Assembly: GCA_944321735.1 (NCBI GenBank) | Contig: CALUMK010000024.1 | Location: 1 to 41,130 of the forward strand | Source of the DNA: an uncultured Bacteroidales bacterium | Lineage (GTDB): Bacteria; Bacteroidota; Bacteroidia; Bacteroidales; P3 | Direction of reading: 5' to 3' | Length of the DNA: 41,130 bases | Shown: piece by piece, positions 8,501 through 17,988 of the stretch | Numbering within the stretch: the stretch's first letter is position 1 | How the letters are laid out: each line of letters begins with the position of its first letter | The notes under the pieces: model-generated | Databases searched by the model: none | Told to the model about the DNA's origin: nothing | The model's input: only the letters and a program-made list of their open reading frames with translations | Position numbers and translations under genes: made by a program

Positions 8501-11299
8501 ATGAAAAGGATTGCGACAAGTGTTCTGGGACTGCTGGCCATGACAGCCATGCTGCGGGCTCAGATAGATTTCGGCGGCACGCCGCCCTCGTTTCGTCAGG
8601 GAGGTGCCAAGGCTGTAAGTTCGGTGCCGGTTCAAAAAGTAGAGCATCATTTGGATGAAGTCTCTCTTATGGAAGAAGAGGCGGAAGCCAGACTGCTGGG
8701 TTTGCCGCCCCGCGTAGCGATGAACGTGGCGGTGGACTATAGTCCGGCGACTGCGGGCATCTGGCGTAGTTTGCCGGACGGCAGGCCGGTATGGCAATTG
8801 GGTTTGGAACTGCCCGGGGCCAAGGCTATCCTCGTAAGCTATGCGGACTTTTACCTGCCCGAAGGCGTGGAACTTTATTTGTACAACCCGACAAAGACGG
8901 CGGTACTGGGCTCGTACCGGACGGCGACCCATCCGCAAGGCGGTTCGTTCTCCACGCGGATGCTGCCGGGAGATGCGGTAATCTTCGAATTGGTGTTGCC
9001 CAAGGGTCTGGACGAAGCCGCACAAAAGGAACTGAAAGAACAAATCAAGCTCGAAATCAGCGGCTTGGGCTATTGCTACAATGGCATTTCGGTGCATCAT
9101 CTGCCGGGTATGGCCGCCATGCAGGAAGCCTCCAATGCCCCCAAGTATGGAGAATCGGAATGGTGTACGATAAACATCAATTGCGAGGAAGGCGAGGATT
9201 GGCAGGTGGCCAAGAAGTCGGTAACGCAAATGATGATGCTGGTCAACAATGGCTGGTATGTCTGCACTGGAACCTTGCTTAACAATACCGCTCAGAATAT
9301 CCGTCCGTTCATTGCCAGCGCTTGGCATTGCCTTTCCGATGGCGACCCGGAAACGATAGACTTTGCCCAGTGGCAGTTCACTTTTGACTATGAATCGCCC
9401 GGTTGCGAGAATGCGGAACCCTTGGATGCCAAGACGATGGTGGGATGCGTTTATCGGGCCAGTACGCCGATGAAAGGAGGTTCGGATGGTCTCTTGCTGG
9501 AATTGACTCAGGAGATACCGGAGGAATGGGGCGTTTGGTACAGCGGCTGGGACCGTCGGAATATCTTGCCGGCCGATTCCGTCCTGACCAATATCCATCA
9601 TCCGGCCGGGGATATCAAGAAGATTTCCGTGCTGAAAGATTTGATGGTGGACCAATGGCCGATGGAAGATAAGGTGGGCGATACCAATGCCCATATCCGG
9701 GTCGTTTATGATTCTACGCAGAACGGCCGTTCCATTACCGAAGGCGGTTCTTCGGGTTCGGGGGCTTTCAATAGCGACTATCGATTGGTTGCCACTCTGA
9801 CCGGGGGCAATGCCTCCTGCGATTATCCGGACGGCTACGGGTATTACGGCCGTCTCTGGTATCATTGGGATCAGTACGGTACCGATTCCACGACCCAGTT
9901 CGCCTATTGGCTCGATCCTTTGAAGACCGGGCAAGAGACTATCGATGGCATCTATATCGACCCCAATGCTCCCCGGGTGGACCTCAGCCGGGAAGAACTT
10001 CCGGTTTTCTGGCCGGACGACTACACGCAACCCTCCGAAGCGGATACGGTTTCCGTCAAGACGGCCAACTTGACCGAACCCGTCAGGATTTGGACGACCG
10101 AGCCTTTCGAGGTTTCCGGTAACGGGACGGATTTCGCGCTCGAATCCGAACGGGAAGGAGACGGTCTGGTCTATGTCCGCTACAATCCCCAAGGCATCCG
10201 CCGCGACACCGCTTTTGTCTACCTCTGCTCCTCGGGCAGCGATACGGCCAAGGTATACGTGATAGGCAATTCCTGCCAGCCGTTGACCTTGGAACCGAAA
10301 ATCCTCGAATACGCCTATGTGGATGCGTCCTATAGCCAGCAGCTGCAGGCCTCGGGCAGCGATGCCGAATACACCTATGAAATCACGGAAGGCCGTCTTC
10401 CCGAAGGTCTCGCGTTGAGTCCCGAAGGCCTTATCAGCGGTACGCCGGTCGAATTCGGGCTTTTCCCGCTTACGATACGGGTGTCTGAACCTCAGTTGTG
10501 CGACCAGTTTTTCGCACGCAGCCTGTACGTGGTTTGCGACGTAGTTGACGAATTCCCTTTTGAAGAAGGTTTTGAAGAGGGGCTGATTCCGTCCTGCTGG
10601 ACCCAGGAATATGTCAAGGATAGCGTGGACTGGCAGTTTGTTGCCGGTGTGGACAACCCGGAAGCTTCGATAACGGGAGCGTATGAAGGCGGGTACAATG
10701 CCTTGTTCAAAGCCGGAAGCTACGAGGGCTGGACTACTAAATTGGTTACGCCCCAATTGGATTTGTCTGGCTTGCAGAATCCGGTACTGAGTTTCGCCTA
10801 TGCCCAGCCCGTCTGGGTGACGGATCAGGACCAGCTCAAGGTCTATGTCAAAAACGCAGCCACGGCCGATTGGACGGAACTGCTGAGTTTTGAAGGAGAT
10901 ATACCGCAATGGCAGGATACCACGGTAGCCCTGCCGGATCCATCCAACGAGTATTTCGTAGCTTTTGAAGGCATTTCTCATTTCGGCCACGGCGTTGTGG
11001 TGGATGCAGTGAGGATTGAGCAGGGCGAACCCCTTCCTCCTTCGGCGGCCGAAACCAGCGAACCTTTCCGGTTCCGGTACAATAATCCGGTGGACGACCT
11101 TCTGCGCATCGAATGGGAAGGCCGGAGCGTGGAAAGCATGGCTGTGTACGATGTGATGGGGCGGTTGGTGTTCCGTGCGACGCTTGGGGCTGGGGAAAAT
11201 TCAATTGAAATCCCGGCCGGCAGCTGGAAGCCGGGCTTGTACGGCATCGAAATGACAGCCGGAAACCAAATAGAGAATATAAAGATAATCAAACGTTAA
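8501..11299 (+). CDS. Secreted lysyl-endopeptidase-like serine protease with T9SS sorting domain
   Basis: From ATG 8501 (purine-rich ACAGAGAGAA just before it) the 932-aa protein begins with a signal peptide (MKRIATSVLGLLAMTAMLRA). In-frame codons extend upstream to 8369 but encode no signal peptide. Residues about 60-165 form a beta-rich prodomain-like segment. A trypsin-fold protease domain of the lysyl endopeptidase (Achromobacter protease I) type spans about 215-490, with H276 in ASAWHC, D329 in GGSDGLLLEL and S418 in GGSSGSGAF. A putative Ig domain (LPEGLALSPEGLISGTP) and a choice-of-anchor-J-like domain follow. The last 75 residues look like a T9SS sorting domain. It should hydrolyse proteins outside the cell or on its surface. 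Lysine specificity is only suggested by family. It is second in the cargo block, 19 bases before the next gene. Confidence 0.88.
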   Translation: MKRIATSVLGLLAMTAMLRAQIDFGGTPPSFRQGGAKAVSSVPVQKVEHHLDEVSLMEEEAEARLLGLPPRVAMNVAVDYSPATAGIWRSLPDGRPVWQLGLELPGAKAILVSYADFYLPEGVELYLYNPTKTAVLGSYRTATHPQGGSFSTRMLPGDAVIFELVLPKGLDEAAQKELKEQIKLEISGLGYCYNGISVHHLPGMAAMQEASNAPKYGESEWCTININCEEGEDWQVAKKSVTQMMMLVNNGWYVCTGTLLNNTAQNIRPFIASAWHCLSDGDPETIDFAQWQFTFDYESPGCENAEPLDAKTMVGCVYRASTPMKGGSDGLLLELTQEIPEEWGVWYSGWDRRNILPADSVLTNIHHPAGDIKKISVLKDLMVDQWPMEDKVGDTNAHIRVVYDSTQNGRSITEGGSSGSGAFNSDYRLVATLTGGNASCDYPDGYGYYGRLWYHWDQYGTDSTTQFAYWLDPLKTGQETIDGIYIDPNAPRVDLSREELPVFWPDDYTQPSEADTVSVKTANLTEPVRIWTTEPFEVSGNGTDFALESEREGDGLVYVRYNPQGIRRDTAFVYLCSSGSDTAKVYVIGNSCQPLTLEPKILEYAYVDASYSQQLQASGSDAEYTYEITEGRLPEGLALSPEGLISGTPVEFGLFPLTIRVSEPQLCDQFFARSLYVVCDVVDEFPFEEGFEEGLIPSCWTQEYVKDSVDWQFVAGVDNPEASITGAYEGGYNALFKAGSYEGWTTKLVTPQLDLSGLQNPVLSFAYAQPVWVTDQDQLKVYVKNAATADWTELLSFEGDIPQWQDTTVALPDPSNEYFVAFEGISHFGHGVVVDAVRIEQGEPLPPSAAETSEPFRFRYNNPVDDLLRIEWEGRSVESMAVYDVMGRLVFRATLGAGENSIEIPAGSWKPGLYGIEMTAGNQIENIKIIKR

Positions 11300-11318
11300 T
11301 AAACCTAAAACTGGCAAA

Positions 11319-14300
11319 ATGAAAAAGTTTCAGAAATTCTGGAGCGGCTTGGCTTTGGCCGGCGCGTTCCTGGGCGGAGGCGGTTTTGCGATGGCAAATG
11401 CCCCGAAACTGCCCGCGGTGGTGCATGATACCATCTTCTATGATAACTTCAATGACGAGTCGACCCATGGGGATTGGAAATTCCTGGACGAGAACGGGGA
11501 CGGCAATACCTGGCTTATTGGCCAAGGGGAAGGCATTGGTTATTCCAATACCTTGCGTTATTCGGGCAATGGCAACGAGCCTGACGACTGGGCTTTTTCC
11601 AAGGGCTTCGAGCTGCAGGTCGACCGGGCATACAAACTGAGTTATTTTGGAAATAGTTTGTACTATCCTGAAAAGGTGAAGGTCTACCTGTGTACAGGGC
11701 AAAGCGTAGAGGCTGTCGGCCAGATGCTTTCCGAGCAGGAGATAGATGCCGATGGCTGGGCTGCCGTTGTTTTTACAGTGGAACAGGCCGGGACATATTA
11801 TTTGGGCTTCGAAGTAGCCAGCGAACCGGTAAACAAGCCCGGTCTGTATATCGACGAGGTTTCCGTGACGGAAGAAATCATGGGCGCTACGCCTCGGCCC
11901 GTGCAGAATCTGAAGCAGGTGCCGGGTGCCAACGGGGCTTTGACGATGGGCTTGTCCTGGACCAATCCTTCGCAAGACGAAGCGGGCGGGGCGCTTTCCG
12001 AACTGACGGCTATCGAGATTTACAAGAACTACGGTAATGAAAATATCGCCGGCAGCCTGAATTTGCAGCCTGGGGCTCAAGTGTCTTGGACGGACCCGGA
12101 TCCGCAAGCAGGCAAGGTGACGTACCATGTCTATGCGGTCAATGCATCCGGGCGCAGCTATGCCACCATGGTCAATACCTATGTGGGCGAAGACCTGCCT
12201 TCGGCGCCGAAGAACCTAAAGGCCACGATTAGCGGCGGCAATGTTTCCCTGAGTTGGGAGGCACCCTCTGAATTCGGTCTGAACGGCGGCTGGTACGACA
12301 AATCGGATTTGACTTATTTGGTGGCCCGCCGAGGACAGAATTATTCGGTGCTGGCTTCTTCTTCCACGGCCATGACGTATACCGATGCGGCTCCGACCTT
12401 GGATATGTATTATTACGAAGTGACGGCCAAGAACGGTTTCGGTCAAGGCGGAAAGGCGGTTTCCGAACCGCTTACGCCCGGCACTTCGATGGTATTGCCC
12501 TTTCACGAAGACTTCGAAGACCCGGCCGCTTTGGAACATCTGTGGACGGTGGTGGACGTGGACAACGACAAAGCCACTTGGTACAGCGAAGCTTTCCGGG
12601 GCAACAAGGATCCCAAGGCGGTTTATTGGAACTATCTTCCGGCAATCGATCCATTTGGGGATGATCCTACGCCCGATGCGAATGATTACTTGTTCAGCCC
12701 GATGATGCAGTTCGAAGCAGGCAAGACTTATAGGCTTTCTTACGCTTTGGCAGGCCCGATGTTCGGATCGGTTAGTTTGCGTGTCACATTGTCCAAAGCA
12801 GCTACGCCTGAAGCGACCCAAGGGGCGACATTGATAGAATCTTTGAACGAGCATGCTACCAGCGGGGCCATGAGTTTTGAAGCCATGTCGCATGAATTTA
12901 CTCCGGCAGCGAGTGGAAGCTTCTGCATTTCATTTTATTACTATGGTTTTGAGGGAAATGGCTATTGTTGGCTGGATGATATCACGGTGGAGGAAGTGGC
13001 AGAAAACGACTTGGCAGTGAATTATGTGAAAGGCATGTCCGCTCCCAAGGTGGGCGAGGCTTCCGTTTATACGATGCAATTAGAGAACAAGGGAACCGGT
13101 CCGGCTCGGAATTACAAGCTGCAGCTTTTGGACGATGCCGGGAATGTGTTGGTAGAAGGTTCGGAAGTGACACGTCCTTTGGTGGCAGGCCGCACTTCGG
13201 AAGTGGAATTGGAATGGACACCGGCCAATGCCAATCCGGCTTCTTTGATGGCCCGAGTCGTATGGGCCGATGACGAAGTGGAAGGCAACAATACCAGCCC
13301 GATGCTGTTGCTGAATGTGCAAGGCGAGGGTTTCAAGGCAGTGGCCGTGGGCGATGGGGAAGTGCGTTCGGACGATGTGCCTTGGTATGTGTATACGTCC
13401 GGTTTCGGACAAACGGTATATCCTTCGAGTCTGATGGAAGGCTTGGTGGGAAAAATTCAGGGCTTTTCCTGGCAGGTAAGAGCCGGTTTGGAAGATACGG
13501 CGCGCAACCAGAAGATGCGTATCTATATGGGCGAAACCGACCGGATAGACATGATGGCTGGCTGGTTCGGACCGGACGAATTGCTTTGCGTCCTCGACAC
13601 GGTGCTGGATATCGTGCCGGGCAATTACGAATGGTACTTGCCGCTCCAGCGGCCGTTGGACTACAAGGGGGGGAATCTGGTGGTCTGCGTGGAAGGTTAT
13701 AATGATTATAGCGATTTGGGAGGAGGCGGTCTGGCATTCCTTTGCACCGAAAGCGGGGCTAATGCGGTTTCCCGTTCAAATCGTGGTGGCTATGCTATCA
13801 ATATGCAGAATCTGGACAACACGCAAGGCCAGTTTTTCAGCTTGCGCCCCAATGTCATGTTCTATTTTGACATAAAGGGGATGGGCGGCATCTCCGGTAC
13901 GGTTACCGGCCCGGATGGGAATGCCTTGGAAAACGTAAAAGTCGAAGTGGAAGGCATGAACAATATCCAGCGGACCTTGGCCAATGGTACGTACGAGTTT
14001 CCTTATGTGCCGGAAGGCAATCGCGAAGTGGCTTTTACCGCTGTCGGGTATGAAGATGCGAACGAAACCGTTTCGGTTTCCGAAGGCCAGACGGCTACTT
14101 TGGATGTGAAGATGCAGAGCCGTCCCTTGGTGAAAGTGAGCGGCGTGGTGGCTGGTTCGGACGACCCGCATACAGGCTTGGCTTTGGCGGAACTGACGTT
14201 GGACGGCCCTTCGGATTACAAGGTGACGACCGATGAGAACGGTTGCTTCACGATAGAGGAGGTGTATGGCAATCTGACCTACAACGTGCTGATTACCGCT

Positions 14301-17300
14301 TCCGGCTATAGCGATTATTCGGGTACTTTGGAAGTGGGGGCGACGGATTTGATAGCCGATACGATCCGGATCGACCGTATGGTGAACATGCCTTCTTTCG
14401 TGCGGGCCTATGACCGTACCGATTATGCCTTGGTGGAATGGGAAGAACCGGTTCCGGTGGCTTGGTTGCAGAAAGACGACGGGAACATCTATGGCAGTTT
14501 CGGAGGCAATAGCGATGCGGCTTATATTGTCGCCCAGCGGTACACGCCGGAAGATATCGCGGAAGCCGGGGTGACCGCATCGGCGGCTGTGACCAAGGTG
14601 CGTTTCTTCCCGATGGCGGTGGCAGATTTCACTTTGCAGATTTTCATGGGCGAAGAAGGCGTTGAGTCCTTGGTTCATGAAGAGGCGATAGAAGTGGACG
14701 AATACGAGGCTTGGTTTGAGTATGATTTGGAAGAACCGGTAGCGATTGATCCGGGCAAGAGCTTGATTGTCGGCTTGAAGATCCAGCAGAGTTCGGGCTC
14801 CAATCCGGTGGGATTCGACCGTGGACCGGCGGTGCTCAACGGGGACTTGTTCTCCGAAGACGGAGGCTTGACCTGGAATCCCGTGTCATCGGTTTCCGCC
14901 ACGATGAACTATAACTGGTTGATTCATACCTATTGCTCGGCCGATCCGAATAGCCAGCCGAACGAAGTGGCCGATTTGATGAGTGTTCGTCCGGGTTCGG
15001 GTTCTTCGGCATCCCCGGCTTCGTTCCTTGGACGTTACGCTTCCGCGCAAAAAGTGGCGATGCCCAGGTCTATGTCAGTGGATCCTCAATCGGAAGCCCA
15101 AGGTTCGAATATCTATACGGTGGAACTGCTGAGTCGTGCCGAGCGCAAGGCTTTGGCCTCGAAGGCGGCTTCCGAACCGCAGGCCGGCGCGGAGTACAGC
15201 TATGAAGTGTACCGTTTGCTGAATGGCCAGGAAAAGGCCGACAGCCTCTGGGTCAAGATTACCGAAAACCCGGTGACGGAAATGTCGGTGCGCGATGAGA
15301 ACTGGCAGCCTTTGCAGGATACGATGTGGCGTTATGCGGTCCGCAGCGTGCTGGACGGTGTTTATTCGGATTACACTTTCAGCGATGCGGTGGACAAAGG
15401 CAAGTACGCTACGGCCAGCCTGAAAGTGACGACCAATACCGGCGAATCGGCCCAAGGGGCTATCGTGAGCCTGATTGGTTTGAACAACACGCATACGGAT
15501 ACCGTCGGCGCGGATGGTTTGGCTACGATTTCCGATGTGCATTTCGGCACCTATGAACTCCGGGTTCGCAAAGACTGGTTCAATACCTATGTCCGGATCG
15601 GCGTGGTTTTGGATTCGGCCACGGAAGATCTGGGCAGCGTGGAACTGATGGAAGACGTCCGTCCGCCCAAGAATTTCACGGCCACCGACTGGCTCGACTA
15701 TGTGGATTTGACATGGGACAAGCCCGAGCGCATGATCGAGCAGGAATTGAGCAAGACGATGAGCGACTATTATACGGGAATCGGCATGAACTACGGCGGC
15801 ACGATGGAAGTGGGCCAGCGGTTCACGCCCGAGGAACTGACCGAAGCCGGTGTGGATGGTTATTATATCCGTTCGATTACTTTCTGGCCGGACGCTTCGG
15901 CCGACTTCACATTGAAAGTATGGAAGAGCGATTACGAAGGCCAGGAAAGGGAATTTTATTCGCAGGCGGTTTCCGGGGATGAAATCACGTTGGGTCAGTG
16001 GAACACCGTGGAATTGGACGAACCGGTCCTGGTGAATGCCGACCAGTATTATATCATCGGCTACTCGGCTTATATGGCTTCGGGCTCTTATCCTTGCGGC
16101 GCTGACCGGGGGCCTCTGACGGCAGGCGGGGATTTGGTGTTCTACGAAGGCGAATGGTCCTCTTTCTGCAGCTTTGCGCCAAGCATGTACAATTTCAACT
16201 GGATGATCCGTGCGTTGGTGGCCAACGATGCGAACTCTCAGCTGAAAAGCTTGGCCAAAGCCGAAGATGGCAGCTATGATTACACGTATGAACTGTATCG
16301 TTTAGCGCAAGCCGATTCGGCCAACACGGCTGCATGGATCCGTCTGAACGGGGATGGCTTCAAGGAGCTATCCTACAAGGATGAGTCTTGGGCTTCGATG
16401 GAAGACGGGGATTACTACTACGCGGTATATTCCCGTTCGGAATCCGGCAATACCTCCGATACCGTCTTTTCGGCGCTGCTTCCCAAAGGCCAGGTGAGCT
16501 TGGTGACCGTATCGGCCACGACCAACAACGGGGCTTCGGCAGCGGGCGCTTCGGTGGAATTGGTTTCTACCGACGATGAAGAGCAGGTTTACACGGCGGT
16601 GTTGGGAGAGGATGCTTCGGTGCAGGTTCCGGCGGTGTTGAAAGGTAATTATGATTTGACACTTAACAAGTTCGGCTTTGAAGAAATGCTCAAGCGGGTG
16701 TCTGTGACCGAAGACCGTCAGACGCTTTCGGGCAATGTCTTGGAAGAAAGCCTGACCCCTCCGGCCGCGGTACGCGCGATGAAGGATGAGAACGAGCAGG
16801 TGCGCGTGGATTGGTGGTCGGCCATGACAACCGAAAGCTACCCGCATTATATCAGCTGGAGCGCGGATGACTTCTTCACTGGCATCGGTCAAGGTGAAAG
16901 CGCCTTCAATTTCTCGGCCGCTCATAAGTACACGACCTTCGACTTGATGGAGAAGAAAGCGGTAGGCATGTATGTGACCAAGATTCGGTTCTATGTGGCC
17001 TCCACGCCTTCTGTCCCGACAGATGCCGCTTTTGCTGCGGCTATTTGGGAAGGAGAGAATGGGGAAACCGAGATTCTCGAGAAATGGATACCTTATGACG
17101 ATGTTGTCTTGAATGCATGGAATGAAGTGGTTTTGGACGAACCCTACTATATCGATGGCACTAAGACTGTATTCTTCGGATATATCTGCGAGGCGGTTAA
17201 AGGCTGGGTCGGTGGCATTGATAAAGGACCTGCTGTCCGCGGAAAAGGCAATATGATTAATGTGGACGGCTCCTGGATGACAATAACCAGTCTTTCTCCT

Positions 17301-17849
17301 GATTTGGACTATAACTGGATGATTGAGGTGTACTGCACCGACGCGGTGGAAGCGGGTGTTTCCAAGTCTGCCAAGGCGGAAAGCGAGGATTTCGTGAAGT
17401 CCTGGAGCGTGTACCGTTTGGTGGATGGCCAGCAGGAAAAGCCCTCATCTTGGACGGAACTATCGGTTGAAACCACCGAAAGGATGCTGACCGACAATAT
17501 TTCGGGCTTGGATGACGATTGGTACCTATATGCGGTACGGGCGCATTATTCCACCGGCAATTCGGACTACGCTTTCTCGAATGTGCTTGGCAAAGGCGTG
17601 GGCAACGAAACGGTTTTGGAAGATGCTGCCGCGATGGTAGTGACACCGAACCCGAATCATGGCCGGTTCAGCTTGGAAATTCCTTTCGAAGGCGAATGGC
17701 AGGTGTTCGACATGGACGGTCGTTTGGTGATGGAGCGTCATCTGACCGAAGGCACTCATTCGATGGATGTGTCGCTAAAAGCGGGCAGCTATCTGATGGT
17801 GTTGGTTTCTGGAACACGGCAAGCTACAGGGAAATTGGTGATTTTGTGA
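11319..17849 (+). CDS. Giant modular surface protein (2176 aa) with FnIII super-repeats and T9SS sorting domain
   Basis: The 2176-aa protein starts with a signal peptide (FWSGLALAGAFLGGGGFAMA). In order it has a choice-of-anchor-J-like domain (about 35-190), two fibronectin type III domains (about 195-385), a second anchor-J-like domain (390-550), a CARDB-like segment (about 560-670), an unnamed beta module (about 674-850), and two carboxypeptidase-regulatory-like domains (about 855-1020). Three super-repeats begin near residues 1025, 1449 and 1814. Each contains the unnamed module with the signature D[RK]GP followed by NW[LM]I; the first two also carry a carboxypeptidase-regulatory-like domain. 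The C-terminus (MVVTPNPNHGRFSLEI onward) is a T9SS sorting domain. No catalytic motif was seen, so an adhesin or surface scaffold is the best guess. It begins 19 bases after the protease stop and is probably co-transcribed with it. Confidence 0.88.
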   Translation: MKKFQKFWSGLALAGAFLGGGGFAMANAPKLPAVVHDTIFYDNFNDESTHGDWKFLDENGDGNTWLIGQGEGIGYSNTLRYSGNGNEPDDWAFSKGFELQVDRAYKLSYFGNSLYYPEKVKVYLCTGQSVEAVGQMLSEQEIDADGWAAVVFTVEQAGTYYLGFEVASEPVNKPGLYIDEVSVTEEIMGATPRPVQNLKQVPGANGALTMGLSWTNPSQDEAGGALSELTAIEIYKNYGNENIAGSLNLQPGAQVSWTDPDPQAGKVTYHVYAVNASGRSYATMVNTYVGEDLPSAPKNLKATISGGNVSLSWEAPSEFGLNGGWYDKSDLTYLVARRGQNYSVLASSSTAMTYTDAAPTLDMYYYEVTAKNGFGQGGKAVSEPLTPGTSMVLPFHEDFEDPAALEHLWTVVDVDNDKATWYSEAFRGNKDPKAVYWNYLPAIDPFGDDPTPDANDYLFSPMMQFEAGKTYRLSYALAGPMFGSVSLRVTLSKAATPEATQGATLIESLNEHATSGAMSFEAMSHEFTPAASGSFCISFYYYGFEGNGYCWLDDITVEEVAENDLAVNYVKGMSAPKVGEASVYTMQLENKGTGPARNYKLQLLDDAGNVLVEGSEVTRPLVAGRTSEVELEWTPANANPASLMARVVWADDEVEGNNTSPMLLLNVQGEGFKAVAVGDGEVRSDDVPWYVYTSGFGQTVYPSSLMEGLVGKIQGFSWQVRAGLEDTARNQKMRIYMGETDRIDMMAGWFGPDELLCVLDTVLDIVPGNYEWYLPLQRPLDYKGGNLVVCVEGYNDYSDLGGGGLAFLCTESGANAVSRSNRGGYAINMQNLDNTQGQFFSLRPNVMFYFDIKGMGGISGTVTGPDGNALENVKVEVEGMNNIQRTLANGTYEFPYVPEGNREVAFTAVGYEDANETVSVSEGQTATLDVKMQSRPLVKVSGVVAGSDDPHTGLALAELTLDGPSDYKVTTDENGCFTIEEVYGNLTYNVLITASGYSDYSGTLEVGATDLIADTIRIDRMVNMPSFVRAYDRTDYALVEWEEPVPVAWLQKDDGNIYGSFGGNSDAAYIVAQRYTPEDIAEAGVTASAAVTKVRFFPMAVADFTLQIFMGEEGVESLVHEEAIEVDEYEAWFEYDLEEPVAIDPGKSLIVGLKIQQSSGSNPVGFDRGPAVLNGDLFSEDGGLTWNPVSSVSATMNYNWLIHTYCSADPNSQPNEVADLMSVRPGSGSSASPASFLGRYASAQKVAMPRSMSVDPQSEAQGSNIYTVELLSRAERKALASKAASEPQAGAEYSYEVYRLLNGQEKADSLWVKITENPVTEMSVRDENWQPLQDTMWRYAVRSVLDGVYSDYTFSDAVDKGKYATASLKVTTNTGESAQGAIVSLIGLNNTHTDTVGADGLATISDVHFGTYELRVRKDWFNTYVRIGVVLDSATEDLGSVELMEDVRPPKNFTATDWLDYVDLTWDKPERMIEQELSKTMSDYYTGIGMNYGGTMEVGQRFTPEELTEAGVDGYYIRSITFWPDASADFTLKVWKSDYEGQEREFYSQAVSGDEITLGQWNTVELDEPVLVNADQYYIIGYSAYMASGSYPCGADRGPLTAGGDLVFYEGEWSSFCSFAPSMYNFNWMIRALVANDANSQLKSLAKAEDGSYDYTYELYRLAQADSANTAAWIRLNGDGFKELSYKDESWASMEDGDYYYAVYSRSESGNTSDTVFSALLPKGQVSLVTVSATTNNGASAAGASVELVSTDDEEQVYTAVLGEDASVQVPAVLKGNYDLTLNKFGFEEMLKRVSVTEDRQTLSGNVLEESLTPPAAVRAMKDENEQVRVDWWSAMTTESYPHYISWSADDFFTGIGQGESAFNFSAAHKYTTFDLMEKKAVGMYVTKIRFYVASTPSVPTDAAFAAAIWEGENGETEILEKWIPYDDVVLNAWNEVVLDEPYYIDGTKTVFFGYICEAVKGWVGGIDKGPAVRGKGNMINVDGSWMTITSLSPDLDYNWMIEVYCTDAVEAGVSKSAKAESEDFVKSWSVYRLVDGQQEKPSSWTELSVETTERMLTDNISGLDDDWYLYAVRAHYSTGNSDYAFSNVLGKGVGNETVLEDAAAMVVTPNPNHGRFSLEIPFEGEWQVFDMDGRLVMERHLTEGTHSMDVSLKAGSYLMVLVSGTRQATGKLVIL
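14391..17590 (+). repeat. Three coding super-repeats: FnIII halves flanking an inserted beta module
   Basis: Units start near 14391, 15663 and 16758 (about 424, 365 and 260 residues long). Each opens like FnIII strands A-B (PSFVRAY..VEW, PPKNFTA..LTW, PPAAVRA..VDW). Instead of continuing, each then has a module of about 150 residues containing GFDRGPA, GADRGPL or GIDKGPA and ending in YNWLIHTYC, FNWMIRALV or YNWMIEVYC. FnIII-like strands then resume (YEVYRLLNGQ, YELYRLAQAD, WSVYRLVDGQ). The first two units end with a carboxypeptidase-regulatory-like segment and the last runs into the sorting domain. Confidence 0.75.
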
Positions 17850-17863
17850 TAGTTTTTTGACGG

Positions 17864-17898
17864 GACGGCGAGTTTGGTGAAAAGCCAGCTACGCCGTC
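17864..17898 (+). terminator. Hairpin after the 2176-aa protein gene
   Basis: GACGGCG (17864-17870) pairs perfectly with CGCCGTC (17892-17898). A small inner stem (TGG with CCA) may form in the loop. A short T-rich stretch (TTTC, then AAAAGTTTT) follows. It lies 15 bases past the stop codon and could be a partial terminator or attenuator between the third and fourth cargo genes. The T-run is weak. Confidence 0.45.
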
Positions 17899-17933
17899 TT
17901 TCAAAAGTTTTCATGTTTGTTTTGGTATTACCG

Positions 17934-17957
17934 AAGGGCGCAAGCATTTGCGCCCTT
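17934..17957 (+). promoter_or_regulatory. Perfect 10-bp stem, 4-base loop hairpin upstream of the Omp28-like gene
   Basis: AAGGGCGCAA (17934-17943) pairs perfectly with TTGCGCCCTT (17948-17957) around the loop GCAT, ending 31 bases before the ATG at 17989. There is no downstream T-run, so it is more likely a leader element or RNA-stability structure than a terminator. It could also be a dyad protein-binding site. Read-through from the third cargo gene would place it in the intercistronic RNA. Confidence 0.5.
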
Positions 17958-17988
17958 ATGGTAGTTGGGCAAATGAATTTGAAATAAA

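Noticed and set aside
7024-8550. Minus-strand open frame (508 codons) opposite the end of the first cargo gene
   Set aside because: It mirrors the InlB-repeat coding sequence and shows only repetitive, domain-less peptide. It is a shadow of the plus-strand gene.
8315-10990. Very long open frame (891 codons) on the minus strand opposite the protease gene
   Set aside because: It lies fully antisense to a protein with clear protease, Ig and sorting domains. Its translation has no recognisable domain or signal peptide, and such frames arise from codon bias of the real gene.
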